Source: Streptomyces sp. CG4 (GTDB lineage: Bacteria > Actinomycetota > Actinomycetes > Streptomycetales > Streptomycetaceae). From it: a stretch of DNA of 64,000 nucleotides. The DNA lies in contig NZ_CP163525.1 of assembly GCF_041080655.1 (NCBI RefSeq), positions 186,001 to 250,000 on the forward strand. The letters run 5' to 3'. Shown here one piece after another: positions 26,230-35,431 of the stretch. The position numbers were made by a program, and so were the translations under genes. The notes below the pieces were generated by a model that worked only from the letters and a program-made list of their open reading frames with translations, ran no database searches and was not told the DNA's origin. Every line of letters begins with the position of its first letter. The stretch's first letter is position 1.

Positions 26230-26841
26230 TCAGGGGCGAGCGGGCTTGGTGGTCTCGGTGTCGCTCATGCCGGCGTTCTCGCCCCTGCTCCTGGGCTCGG
26301 GCTCGTCGCTGGAGTTGTCCAGGGACCAGCCTCGGAAGGAGCAGATGACGACGAGGATTCCGCCGCCGACGATGGCCCAGTCGGCAAGATTCATCACGCT
26401 GAAGCCCTGGACGGCGATGAAGTCGACCACCGCGCCCTGGAAGTTGCCGGGGGTGCGGAAGACGCGGTCGGTGAGATTGCCGAGCGCGCCGCCCAGGAGA
26501 AGGCCGAGCGCAAGGGCCCACGGGATGCTGTAGAGCTTGCGCGCCAGCCGGATGATCACCACCACGACGAGCGCGGCAATGACCGTGAAAACTATGGTCG
26601 TCGCCTCGCCCATGCTGAATGCCGCGCCGGGGTTGCGTATGACCCGCAACTGCAGCCAGTTGCCGATGATTTTGACGGGAGTGCGGTTCTCCAGCCGCGC
26701 GACCACGGCCAGCTTGCTGCCGAGGTCGATCAGGTAGGCGAGGCCCGCCACCGTCAGGAGCAGGGGGATGCGGCGTCTGCCTCTGGTCCGCTGTCCCCTG
26801 TTCTCGCCGTGCGCCTCTGTGGCCTGCCCTGGATTGGTCAC
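26230..26841 (-). CDS. lspA: Signal peptidase II (lipoprotein signal peptidase)
   Basis: A 203-residue inner-membrane aspartic protease that cuts lipoprotein signal peptides after lipid attachment. Four helices are visible. Conserved blocks are [36 protein letters not shown] (first catalytic Asp) and [15 protein letters not shown] (second catalytic Asp). GTG 26841 has AAGGGGA about six bases upstream and gives a charged N-terminal extension of about 25 residues. Chromosomal lspA normally stands with ileS or rluD. Here it lies between MbtH and a tailoring oxidoreductase in an NRPS remnant, which suggests an extra, possibly inhibitor-tolerant copy serving self-resistance. Confidence 0.9.
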   Translation of the reverse strand: MTNPGQATEAHGENRGQRTRGRRRIPLLLTVAGLAYLIDLGSKLAVVARLENRTPVKIIGNWLQLRVIRNPGAAFSMGEATTIVFTVIAALVVVVIIRLARKLYSIPWALALGLLLGGALGNLTDRVFRTPGNFQGAVVDFIAVQGFSVMNLADWAIVGGGILVVICSFRGWSLDNSSDEPEPRSRGENAGMSDTETTKPARP

Positions 26842-26989
26842 GCTCTGTCCCCTTGAAGTCTGTTGTCCGGCCGCGTCCCGGCCTGCCGTCACGGACCCAT
26901 GTGCGATGTCCGCCGCGCCCTCCAGCCTATGGATCCGCTCCACGCCCGTCGGGGCAGGGGCAGGGCCGCAGGACGGCGGCCGTGAAAGT

Positions 26990-27003
26990 CGCTTCCGGAA
27001 GCG
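26990..27003. promoter_or_regulatory. 14-bp perfect palindrome between MbtH and lspA
   Basis: CGCTTCCGGAAGCG lies in the 253-base gap before lspA. A second short dyad, CCGCTCG-TT-CGAGCGG, is nearby at about 27063-27078. The gap could carry an lspA-specific promoter/operator or a terminator after MbtH. Confidence 0.35.
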
Positions 27004-27094
27004 GTTCCGGGGCGCTCGCACGGCCGCCGTGGGGCCGTCCGCACGGACGACCGGGTCGGGACCCGCTCGTTCGAGCGGTCGGCCGGCCCCTCGG

Positions 27095-27307
27095 TCAGTT
27101 GCCCTGTGTGGCCTCCACCAGGGAGCGGGGACGCATGTCGACCCAGTGCTCGTCGATGTAGTCGACGCACTCCTGGCGAGCGGCCTTGCCGTGCTCGACG
27201 GTCCAGCCGTCCGGGACGGCGACGGCCGCCGGCCACAGGGAGTACTGGCCCTCACCGTTGATCAGGACGAAGAACTCCGCGTTGGCGTCATCGAACGGGT
27301 TGTCCAT
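27095..27307 (-). CDS. MbtH-like protein
   Basis: A 70-residue NRPS chaperone that binds adenylation domains and is often needed for their activity. The full signature is present: NPFDD, then [20 protein letters not shown], and [20 protein letters not shown] 27307 has AAGGAG at good spacing and starts 18 bases after the NRPS stop, so it is co-translated with the NRPS, its probable partner. Confidence 0.93.
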   Translation of the reverse strand: MDNPFDDANAEFFVLINGEGQYSLWPAAVAVPDGWTVEHGKAARQECVDYIDEHWVDMRPRSLVEATQGN

Positions 27308-27325
27308 GGCAATCTCTCCTTTTCC

Positions 27326-29494
27326 TCACGCTTCGCGTGAACCCATCAGTTTGCGCGCGACAACCGGACCGATCTCATCGACCGGGCCGCGCTTCATCAT
27401 GTCCTCGTGCGAGCAGTCGACGTCGTACACGTCGATCGGGCCGGTCACGTGGCGTTCCCACTGGTCCTCGCGTGCCAACGGCTCGGAATCGCCGCCGGTG
27501 GCGACGAAGAGCGTCAGTTCGCCGGCGTACGACGCCAGGGAAATATCGGTGGACAGGCGCGCGAAGTTGTTCATCACGGCGGCCACCCGAGCCATTTCGA
27601 AGCCCTCCGCCATGCGCAGGACGCTCTCGTGGTCGTCCGCGCCGGGCTCGTCGTAGCCGTAGTAGTCGGTGAGCATACCGACGACCTGGGACTCGTTGAC
27701 CGTCATGTCCTCCTCGTCCACGGCGACGGGTACGGGCGAGGCGTCGAGGACGGCCAGGAAGGCCACTTCCTCGCCCTCCCGCTGGAGTTGAGTCGCCATC
27801 AGATGTGCGAGGACGCCGCCGAACGACCAGCCCAGAAGGTGGTAGGGGCCGCTCTCCTGGACGGTACGGATCTGCCGGATGTAGTCCTGGGCTATCTCGT
27901 CCAGGCTCTTGGGGAGTTCGGTGTCAGGGCCCGTCAATGCCCTTGCCTGGAGGGCGTAGACGGGGCGGTCGGTGTCCACGTGCCGGAGCAGGCCGGAGTA
28001 GACCCAGCCCACACCCGAGCCGGCGTGGACGCAGAACAGCGGCGCGGCTTCACCGGTTGCCCGCAGGGGCAGCAGGACGTCCAGCGACTCGCCGCCGGCG
28101 GCCTTGCCCAGACCGGCCGCGAGGGCGGCGACGGTCGGGGCGGCGAACAGGTCGCGGATGGCGAGCTCGACACCGAGGACCGTACGGACCCGGCTGACCA
28201 GACGCGTCGCCAGGAGGGAGTGACCGCCCAGAGCGAAGAAGTCGTCGTCGACACCCACCTCGGACAGACCCAGAACCTCCGCGAACAGACCCGCCAGCAA
28301 CTCCTCACGCACCGTGCGCGGACCACGGGCGGACACACCGCCCGACAACTCCGGAGCAGGCAGCGCCCGGCGGTCCAGCTTCCCGTTGGGCGTCACCGGC
28401 AGGGCATCCAGCACCACCACCGCCGACGGAACCATGTACTCCGGCAAGAACTGACCCGCGAAGCCACGCAGTTCCACCGACAGACCGGACTCGTCCACCA
28501 CCTCGGGTGCCACAGTCACATAGGCGACCAGATAGGTACCGCCCGGGCCGTCCTCGCGCGGGACGACCACAGCCTGACCGACCGCCTCATGCCGGGACAG
28601 CACCGCCGCGATCTCACCCGGCTCGATACGGAAACCACGGATCTTCACCTGATCGTCCACACGCCCGACGAAGACCAACTGCCCGTCTTCGTCCCAGCGC
28701 ACCAGGTCACCCGTGCGGTACATCCGCTCACCCGCCGGGCCAAACGGGTCCGCGACGAACCGGGAAGCGGTCAGACCCGGCTGGCCCAGATAGCCACGCG
28801 CCAACTGGACGCCCGCGACGTAGAGTTCGCCGACCACGCCGGCGGGCACCACGCGCAGCGCGCCGTCCAGCACGTACACCCGCGTGTTCCATACCGGGCT
28901 GCCGATGGGCACCGCTGCGGTGGCGTCCGCCGCAAGGGCGGCGGAGGCGGTGACGTCGACGGTGGCCTCGGTGGGGCCGTAGAGGTTGTGCAACCGGACG
29001 TCGAGGGTGGCGCCCACCCGTGCCACGAGATCCGGTGACAGCGCCTCGCCGCTGGTGACGACCAGGCGGATGCTCTCGCACTGCCCGGCGCTCTCCTCCT
29101 CCACGAACACGCCCAGCATCGACGGGACGAAGTGCAGGACGCTGACCGAGGTCGCGCGGATCAGTTCCGCCAGGTACTTCGGGTCCTTGTGCCCGTCGGG
29201 CCGGGCCACGACGAGCGTGGCACCGACGATCAGGGGCAGGAAGAACTCCCAGACGGAGACATCGAATGTCGCCGGGGTCTTCTGCAGCACGCGGTCCCGC
29301 TCGGTGATCGAGTACGCGTCCCGCATCCACAGCAGACGGTTGACCAGCGAGGCGTGCTCGATGGTGGCGCCCTTGGGGATTCCGGTGGAGCCGGAGGTGT
29401 AGGTGGTGTACGTCGGGTGGCCGGGGTGCACCGGGTGCCGTGCTTGCGGTTGATCCTCCGTCACGATCACCCGCGTAGACGGACAGCGGAACAC
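27326..29494 (-). CDS. NRPS terminal module fragment: A(partial)-T-TE
   Basis: A 722-residue 5'-truncated nonribosomal peptide synthetase. The adenylation domain begins just before core A3 (SGSTGIPKG, 34-42) and then keeps A5 ([11 protein letters not shown], 170-180), A7 (YRTGDL, 259-264), A8 ([18 protein letters not shown], 277-294) and A10 ([10 protein letters not shown]). The carrier domain has [16 protein letters not shown] (Ser near 426), and a type I thioesterase follows with [11 protein letters not shown] (Ser near 557) and a His in DCSHEDM. By my reading the pocket residues (D, V, W, H, L, S, L, V, D) resemble the serine code of EntF-like domains; this is inference. A1-A2 and all upstream domains are missing, so no product can form from this gene alone. 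Confidence 0.88.
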   Translation of the reverse strand: MFRCPSTRVIVTEDQPQARHPVHPGHPTYTTYTSGSTGIPKGATIEHASLVNRLLWMRDAYSITERDRVLQKTPATFDVSVWEFFLPLIVGATLVVARPDGHKDPKYLAELIRATSVSVLHFVPSMLGVFVEEESAGQCESIRLVVTSGEALSPDLVARVGATLDVRLHNLYGPTEATVDVTASAALAADATAAVPIGSPVWNTRVYVLDGALRVVPAGVVGELYVAGVQLARGYLGQPGLTASRFVADPFGPAGERMYRTGDLVRWDEDGQLVFVGRVDDQVKIRGFRIEPGEIAAVLSRHEAVGQAVVVPREDGPGGTYLVAYVTVAPEVVDESGLSVELRGFAGQFLPEYMVPSAVVVLDALPVTPNGKLDRRALPAPELSGGVSARGPRTVREELLAGLFAEVLGLSEVGVDDDFFALGGHSLLATRLVSRVRTVLGVELAIRDLFAAPTVAALAAGLGKAAGGESLDVLLPLRATGEAAPLFCVHAGSGVGWVYSGLLRHVDTDRPVYALQARALTGPDTELPKSLDEIAQDYIRQIRTVQESGPYHLLGWSFGGVLAHLMATQLQREGEEVAFLAVLDASPVPVAVDEEDMTVNESQVVGMLTDYYGYDEPGADDHESVLRMAEGFEMARVAAVMNNFARLSTDISLASYAGELTLFVATGGDSEPLAREDQWERHVTGPIDVYDVDCSHEDMMKRGPVDEIGPVVARKLMGSREA

Positions 29495-29906
29495 CAGTGC
29501 CTGGCGCTATCGCTATGCCAAGGCCGAGTGCTCGTACGGGGTCGACTGGGAGACCGCCGTCTACGACACCAAGTGATTCTGAGCCGCCCGACATAGAAGC
29601 CAATGGGGAATGTGATGCACAGCTGGTTGCTGCATCTCGCGGGCAGCAACCACGCCCCGGTGACCATAGTCGAGCGGCAGTTCAGCCGAAGAGCTCAGTG
29701 GGGCGTTCAGAGTCACGGGAGAACTGAGCGCGCTCCTTGAGCCTGGCGCACATTCCGTGTACGCCGTGAGGTGCTGTTGGTTCGAGTGGGGGTGGAAGAC
29801 CTGCGCCAACCCGCTGCCGCGGCAGTCGGGTTGAAGCTGAGGGCAGCCTGATCCCAACAGAGCGATTTATAGCCGGGCTTCATTCGTCCCCTCCGCACTC
29901 GTATCC
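29495..29906. other. Junction region upstream of the NRPS break
   Basis: The A-domain reading stops abruptly near 29495. The forward strand holds a short tail ([20 protein letters not shown] then VYDTK and a stop at about 29575) that looks like the C-terminus of some other protein. The rest, to 29906, has no supported gene. The deletion or insertion that removed the NRPS body therefore lies close to 29495. Confidence 0.4.
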
Positions 29907-30578
29907 TCACTCAGTTATGAGTTTCACGGAACTGCTCGCGTCCTGCTTACGGGGTGTCTGACGGAACAGACCCCGGGCACCGGCGGCCAGCGTCCACATC
30001 AGGAGGGGAAACGCCGCGACCCGCTCCATGCCTCCCATGCCCAGTCCCAGGTAGTGGTGGGAGAAGAAGAGCCCCAAGGCCGTGAACGCCGTGACACCCA
30101 GAAGGCTGGTGGCCCAACGCAGTGGCCCCGGAACGGCGTTCGACAGGCCAACTCCCGCCAGCAGAAGACCGATGTTGCCCGTCCCCATGATGAGCAGGGC
30201 ACCCAGGACGTGCTGGTTCTCGTTGACGTCCGCAGGCGCCAGCCCGGCGAGCACAAATCCCAGACCGGCACCGGCCAGCAGAATCCGAGCCACGGTGGCG
30301 GTCACGCCTCGGCGCCACATGGGACCAGTCAGGGCGGCGCCGACGACGAGTAGCGTTCCCAGGGCGACGAACGAGACGTTCATCAGGCCGTGTTCGGGCG
30401 AACAGACATACCGTGGCTCTGGTTCCTGCTGCATGGCACAGTGAGCGTTACCCAAGTCACTGATGTTGTTCCGTGCCCAACTGTACGGTCTCGCCCAGGC
30501 TGACTCCACGATCCCGTGGATCGCAAAAAACTGCACCACACCCACGCCCCATGCGGAATATCCGATCCGAGACTTCAC
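29907..30578 (-). CDS. DUF998-family membrane protein
   Basis: A 223-residue integral membrane protein with about six helices. The N-terminal YSAWARNNISDLGN block, the CSPEH loop and the later HVLGALLIMGTGNIGLLLAG helix fit DUF998, a family distantly related to frag1/rhomboid-like membrane proteins with no known function. The start is GTG 30578 with only a weak GGTGG upstream. The gene is intact and monocistronic. Confidence 0.75.
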   Translation of the reverse strand: MKSRIGYSAWGVGVVQFFAIHGIVESAWARPYSWARNNISDLGNAHCAMQQEPEPRYVCSPEHGLMNVSFVALGTLLVVGAALTGPMWRRGVTATVARILLAGAGLGFVLAGLAPADVNENQHVLGALLIMGTGNIGLLLAGVGLSNAVPGPLRWATSLLGVTAFTALGLFFSHHYLGLGMGGMERVAAFPLLMWTLAAGARGLFRQTPRKQDASSSVKLITE

Positions 30579-30806
30579 CCGTCCACCTTCTGTCGCACGA
30601 TTTCCGTACGAGCCAGCGGATCACGCGGCTCCCGCCTCAGGCACTCCGGCGAGCCCCCGAAACGAGGTAGGGCAGGCCCTACGCACGGCCCGGTCTCATG
30701 GGCTTCACGGAACCGCGGGCAGAGTGAAAGGTGGCGACCGCTCCTGCGTGATGGCCATGGCAAGGGATCGAGCCGCGGGTGGACACGTAGGCCTGTTGTC
30801 TCGGCG

Positions 30807-31099
30807 ATGCATGTGCACTTGGTCTTCGTGACGAAGTACCGACTCGGAGTCTTCGACGACGAGATGCTGACACACTGCGAAGAAATCATGCGCAAGGTGT
30901 GCGAGGACTTCGAGGCACAGCTGAAAGAGTTCAACGGCGAACGTGATCACGTCCACCTGTTGGTGCACTACCCGCCGAAGGTCGCCGTCTCGAAACTGGT
31001 CAACAGCTTCAAGGGGGTCTCCGCCCGCAGGACACAGCAGGAATTCACCGGCCCCGTGAATCGCGCCATCATACATGGGCACCTGTGGTCACCCTTTCA
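30807..31099 (+). pseudogene. IS200/IS605 tnpA (Y1 transposase), cut by IS1182 insertion
   Basis: The reading VVSAMHVHLVFVTKYRLGVF, then FEAQLKEFNGERDHVHLLVH, YPPKVAVSKLVNSFKGVSAR and IIHGHLWSP is the first three quarters of a Y1 HUH transposase. The HUH motif is in DHVHLLVH. The catalytic Tyr helix that normally follows is absent because the IS1182 element begins at about 31100, and no clear continuation appears after 32920. Homologues start about ten codons further upstream (WTRRPVVSA is in frame), so the start is uncertain. Confidence 0.75.
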
Positions 31100-32914
31100 T
31101 CCCCGGCGTGAAGGACTCCGTTGGGAAAGGCGTGATTCGAGCGGGCCGGTGTCGTTGGTCTTGCTGGTGGCTATGGTCGTTGGCGGGGTGGGGGGATCGG
31201 GATGTCGCTGGAGTCGCGCTCGGATGAAGGGGTGCCTGGGCTGACGGCCCGGGTGGTCCGGGCCTCGTTTCCCAAGGGGACCTTGGCCATCCGGATCCGG
31301 GAAGCTCTCGGCGCACTGTTCACGGACGAGGACTTCGCCGAGGCCTTTCCCGCCCGTGGTCGGCCCGCGATCTCGCCGGGGGCCCTGGCACTGGTGTCGG
31401 TGCTGCAGTATGCCGAAGGACTCTCCGACCGGCAGGCCGCCGACCAGGTGCGAGCGCGCATGGACTGGAAGTTCCTGCTGGGCTTGGAGCTGGATGATCC
31501 GGGGTTCGACTTCACAGTCCTGGGTGACTTCCGCGCCCGTCTGATCACGCATGGGCTCGAGGAGCGGGTCCTGGAGGTGGTGCTGACCCGGCTGTCGCAG
31601 GCCGGGCTGCTGCGAGCCGGTGGCCGACAGCGCACCGACTCCACGCACGTGCTGGCCGCGGTGCGCACACTGAACCGGATGGAGTTCGTCGGCGAGACAC
31701 TGCGGACAGCACTGGAGGCGCTGGCGGCGGCCCCGGACTGGCTGACGCCGTTGATCGACTCCGGCTGGGTGGAGCGGTATGGGGCCAAGGTCGACAACTA
31801 CCGCTTCCCGAAGGGGGAGAACGTCCGCCGGGAATGGGCCGAGCAGGTCGGGCGGGACGGGTTCGCTCTCCTGGATGCCATCGATGGCCTGACCGCGCCG
31901 GCCTGGCTGCGCGAGATCCCTGCGGTGGGCATTTTGCGCCGGGCCTGGGCGGAGCAGTATCACCGGGACGGACAGGAGGTGCGCCGGCGAGAGGGCAAGG
32001 ACCTCCCGCCGGCCAGAGACAGGCTGTCCTCCCCTTATGACATCGACGCCCACTACGGCATCAAACGCGGGGCGGGCTGGTGCGGTTACAAAGTCCACCT
32101 GAGTGAGACCTGCCAGCCGGACGCACCGCATCTGATCACGAACGTGGAGACCACGAACGCCACCGTCAACGACACCGAGGTCACCGCGACCATCCATCAG
32201 CAGCCGGCCGAGCGGGAGTTGAAGCCGCGTGAACACATGGTGGATGCCGGTTATGTCACCGCCGCCCACATCCTGGCTGCCCGCCAGGACCATGGCATCG
32301 ACCTGGTCGGCCCCGTAGGCACCGACACCCACCACAGCGGGCGGGACGCACAGGCACCGGACCTGACCCAGGCCGCTTTCACGACGGACTGGGAAGCCAG
32401 GAGGGTTAACTGCCCGCGGGGAGCGGTCAGCGTCAGCTGGTCCCAGCAGCGCAAACCCAACGGCACCCCACTCGTCCGCGTGCACTTCGCACTCACCGAC
32501 TGCGCACCATGCCCCCTGAGACCAAGGTGCACCAAGGCAGCCAACGGCAAGTGGGGTCGCAGCCTCACCCTGCTGCCCCGCGAGCAGCAGCAGATCCTCG
32601 AAGAACGACGCGCCGAACAGCAGACCGACGTCTGGAAGGAACGCTACGACGTTCGCGCCGGGGTGGAGGGCACCATCTCCCAGGCCGTCCGCCGCACCCA
32701 CCTGCGACGCACTCCCTACCGAGGCCAGAGCAAAACCCACCTCGCGAACATTCTCTCCGCCACCGCCCTCAACTTCACCCGCGTCGACGCCTGGCTGAAC
32801 GGCACCCCACTCGGCTCCACCCGCGTCTCCCACCTCGCACGCCTCACCCTCGCGGCGTGACCCGCTTGCAAGAGCCGTTCTGCGGATTTCCCAACGGAGT
32901 CATGAACGCCGGGG
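31100..32914 (+). mobile_element. Complete IS1182-family insertion sequence
   Basis: A 1.8-kb element with one intact transposase gene. Terminal inverted repeats are 31101-31128 and 32887-32914 (25 of 28 pairs match; both outer ends read CCCCGGCG and share GACTCCGTTGGGAAA). Identical six-base flanks CTTTCA occur at 31094-31099 and 32915-32920, consistent with a target duplication if the left end is base 31100. The intact gene, the near-perfect ends and the visible duplication point to a recent insertion. Confidence 0.8.
31202..32860 (+). CDS. IS1182-family transposase
   Basis: A 552-residue DDE transposase with no interruption. The N-terminal DUF772-type region contains FPARGRPAISPGALALVSVL, YAEGLSDRQAADQVRARMDW and FTVLGDFRARL. 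The catalytic core has RQRTDSTHVLAAV (first Asp), EHMVDAGYVTAAH (second Asp) and VRAGVEGTISQAVRRTHL (Glu). A Cys cluster (CAPCPLRPRC) precedes the Glu, as usual in IS1182 proteins. ATG 31202 begins about 100 bases inside the left end. It is probably functional, in contrast to every other transposase in the window. Confidence 0.9.
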   Translation: MSLESRSDEGVPGLTARVVRASFPKGTLAIRIREALGALFTDEDFAEAFPARGRPAISPGALALVSVLQYAEGLSDRQAADQVRARMDWKFLLGLELDDPGFDFTVLGDFRARLITHGLEERVLEVVLTRLSQAGLLRAGGRQRTDSTHVLAAVRTLNRMEFVGETLRTALEALAAAPDWLTPLIDSGWVERYGAKVDNYRFPKGENVRREWAEQVGRDGFALLDAIDGLTAPAWLREIPAVGILRRAWAEQYHRDGQEVRRREGKDLPPARDRLSSPYDIDAHYGIKRGAGWCGYKVHLSETCQPDAPHLITNVETTNATVNDTEVTATIHQQPAERELKPREHMVDAGYVTAAHILAARQDHGIDLVGPVGTDTHHSGRDAQAPDLTQAAFTTDWEARRVNCPRGAVSVSWSQQRKPNGTPLVRVHFALTDCAPCPLRPRCTKAANGKWGRSLTLLPREQQQILEERRAEQQTDVWKERYDVRAGVEGTISQAVRRTHLRRTPYRGQSKTHLANILSATALNFTRVDAWLNGTPLGSTRVSHLARLTLAA

Positions 32915-32920
32915 CTTTCA

Positions 32921-33992
32921 CACAAGGCCACCGGTAAGCCGTCTTGGACCAGTCCCGCCAGCACGAAGAACTCCGGCAGCCAGTCGATACACAGCACCGC
33001 GCCCACGGCCCTATGTCCTATGTGCCGGCGGGGCCGACGGGCAGCCGCTCAGGACCACCCACGGCAACTTCCCGGCGCCTTGTTCAGCGGACGGTCACCT
33101 CCACCCGGGCGGAGAGGGCGAACCACCCGAAGGAAGGGAGGCGAAGAGCGCTGGCTCAGCGCGGTGGTCCAGTCGACGACGGTCTCTCGCACCGCCTTGC
33201 GCGTGCCCCTTCCCGGAACGTCACAGGACACCGGGAGAGACGTTGCCGCCGGGCAGCTGAGGCTGCCTTCGCAGCGGGCGGGCGGCAGGCCAGGGCGCGG
33301 ACGGCATGACCTGCGCCAGCTCGTGGCGTACGCGGTCGGCTTCGCCACGAGCCTGGGCCGGCACATCACCGCGCTCTGCGACAAGGCGGTTGAAGATCGG
33401 GGTTTCCTGGAACACGCTGGAATCTGCCTTCTGGTTGACGCGGCACGGCAACCGCCGAGCTACGAGCCGATCATGTGACAGATCGAGTATCCCGTGCCGC
33501 GAACCGGGGCAGTGACCAGCCGTATCCCAAGTGGCAGTCCTCCCGACATGGAAGCTCCCTGTCTGCGGCCGCCGACCGCCTCCGACTGTCCGCGGCCGGC
33601 ACCAGGACCCGACGCGCCTCCTCAGCAGTGACGGAGGGCTGATTGCGTGTGCGGGCACGGCCATGGACGGCACACACGAAACCGGACTTGGTCGTCGCGG
33701 TCATCGGCTCTCGGCGATCTCTCTGCGCCACTAGGTCGCCCAATTGTCCGGGACGATGCAGTCGCGGTGGGCCGAGCCGACGTACCGCGGTTTGCCAGGA
33801 ATCTCCACAGCACTTCGCGGGATGTTCACGCCATGAAAGCCCCGTTTGCGCAGTTCAGTGCATTGTGTCGGTGGCCCGACGCCCCCGCCACCACGGTCAC
33901 CGCCACAGCAGCACTTCACCGCGGACGCTGCCACCACGAACCCACCACCGGCGGCCCAGCATCCCCAGAGGCCGAACGGTGATCGATTAAGG
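32921..33992. other. Region of remnants, no confident gene
   Basis: About 1 kb after the IS1182 element. On the reverse strand about 33280-33420, the segment SVFQETPIFNRLVAERGDVP followed by AQARGEADRVRHELAQVMP looks like conserved coding sequence, but it has no good start and ends in low-complexity Pro/Arg. Elsewhere frames are short and inconsistent. The missing 3' part of the interrupted tnpA was not found. Confidence 0.35.
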
Positions 33993-34205
33993 ATGCGCCC
34001 TTCCGCGAACAGAGCCGATGACGGGCACGACGGGACAGCAGGGCGGCACGAGGCGATCGTTCTGCTCGCCCAGGCTCGTAAGGCAGTCGGAGACGAGCGC
34101 GGAGCGGACGACCACCTTGTGCACGTCGCACTGCATCTGATCGACTGCGCCGTCGACGCCACCGCCCTCCTGGACCGAGGCGATGGACTGGAGGCAACGC
34201 CATGA
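33993..34205 (+). CDS. Hypothetical small protein
   Basis: A 70-residue reading (MRPSANRADDGHDGTAGRHE, then AIVLLAQARKAVGDERGADD, HLVHVALHLIDCAVDATALL and DRGDGLEATP). It is largely helical and acidic with good third-position GC. AAGGATG overlaps the start, so there is no separate ribosome site. I recognise no family. It ends about 100 bases before the convergent DUF4097 gene. Confidence 0.4.
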   Translation: MRPSANRADDGHDGTAGRHEAIVLLAQARKAVGDERGADDHLVHVALHLIDCAVDATALLDRGDGLEATP

Positions 34206-34307
34206 GCCGAACTGTCCCATCGAAAGGAAAAGCACCGCGCCGCCGGTGGCGACGCGGCAGGATCTCGGTCGCTGTGCGCCCGGCCGGGCGCTCCCGGTTC
34301 TGCTTCC

Positions 34308-34973
34308 TCAGAGGCTGCGGGCGGTGATGTCGCCGTCAGGGGTGGTGGCGCGGATGTCGAGTTCGGCGGTGCCGTCGTTCTTGAGGGCGTTGCTGATGCG
34401 GCCGTGGCCGGTGTCGGCGTCCAGGGCGGCCGAGACGCCGGTGGCGGCGCCGACCGTGATGTCGCCACACTGGGTGCGGAGCACAACCGTGCCGCGCACG
34501 GCCTCGGTGATCCGGATGTCGCCCCGTGCGGTGCTGATCTCGGCGGGGCCAACCAGCCGGCCGACCTCGACGTCGCCGTCGACGGCGGTGAGGCGGACGC
34601 TCGCGGCCTCGTCGATCTTGATCTGGCGGTACGCGCCTTCGAAGGCGACGTCGCCGAGGCGGCCGACGCCGCGGAGCTCGCAGCCGGCAGTCTTGGCCTC
34701 GACGCGGGAGCCGGCGGGCAGTTGGACAGTGACCTCCAGAGATCCGGAGCGGCTCAGGAGCTGATTCCTGGGCTCGGGAGCGTGGATCCGCAGGACGCCG
34801 TCGGCGTAGACGACGGCGGTCTGCTCGGCGGTCTGGACATCGCGGCCCTTGGAGGGGTTGGCCGGCAGGACCTCGACGGTGGTATCGGCGCGGTCGGCGC
34901 CGATGAACTGGACGCGCCCGGCGGGGATGTCCAGGACGACGGAGATCGGGGCGGGGGTGTCGAACTTCTACAT
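34308..34973 (-). pseudogene. DUF4097 beta-helix protein with nonsense codon 2
   Basis: The frame from ATG 34973 to 34308 encodes 221 codons of the DUF4097/DUF4098 right-handed beta-helix type: repeated strands such as SLEVTVQLPAGSRVEAKTAG, VRLTAVDGDVEVGRLVGPAE, ISTARGDIRITEAVRGTVVL and TPDGDITARSL. AGGAG lies at proper spacing before the ATG. Codon 2, where homologues usually have Gln (MQKFDTP), is TAG (34968-34970), a C-to-T change, and no ATG or GTG follows until codon 159. The product is normally a small secreted or cytosolic protein of unknown role. Either the gene is dead or it initiates from an unusual codon. Confidence 0.75.
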
Positions 34974-35040
34974 CGTGCTCTCCTGCACTCACTCGTTGTT
35001 TCTGACACCGGAAACGCTACGTTGCTTTCCTGAGTTACAC

Positions 35041-35142
35041 AGCACATTCGTTGCACAGAATCCACATTCACGCAGGTGAGATACCTGCAAGTATTGCAAC
35101 AGTCTCGAAATTAACGCAACGGATGCTGGCGATCGTTGCAAT
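35041..35142. promoter_or_regulatory. AT-richer regulatory region with GTTGC repeats
   Basis: This is the least GC-rich stretch of the window (about 34985-35165). It contains ATTGCAAC (35093-35100) and its exact inverse GTTGCAAT (35135-35142), further CGTTGCA and CGCAACG motifs at 35049 and 35114, and a GCAGGT-GAGAT-ACCTGC dyad at 35072-35088. It is the upstream region of the leftward DUF4097 gene. The motifs look like multiple sites for one regulator. Confidence 0.45.
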
Positions 35143-35431
35143 AGATGAGAAGTAAACGCTATGGCAAAGGGATCGGGAGGACCATCATCAAGGCCACGCC
35201 GGAGCTGGCCGGCGGCCTGCCCCGCACCGAGACCGCCCGACGCCTCGACCGTCCCTTCTTCAGCCTGGTCGACGAAGAACTATGCCGCCTGGATGTGGGC
35301 GCTGATCTGCTGCTGCACGAGCACCTGTTCACCCCGGTCGTTCCCCGGACCTGCCCGCGTTCCCCGCCCAGCAAAGTGGCCGATGTCCGTGAACCAGGTC
35401 CGCCCGGCCTTCGAGGGTGCCGGGCTGTGGC
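35143..35431. other. Short gene-poor stretch
   Basis: Forward readings from 35145 (for example LVDEELCRLDVGADLLLHEH followed by LFTPVVPR) show partial coding character but change frame and fit no family. It may be a truncated gene formerly controlled from the adjoining GTTGC-rich region. Confidence 0.3.

Noticed and set aside
26230..26841. Treating lspA as the ordinary housekeeping copy
   Set aside because: Not excluded, but its place between MbtH and a tailoring oxidase, without ileS or rluD, makes a cluster-associated copy likelier.
29500..29580. Forward tail [17 protein letters not shown] as a nuclease gene
   Set aside because: Only about 30 codons remain and no catalytic motif is visible; no family can be supported.
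31097..32833. Reverse 578-codon open frame
   Set aside because: Antisense of the intact IS1182 transposase.
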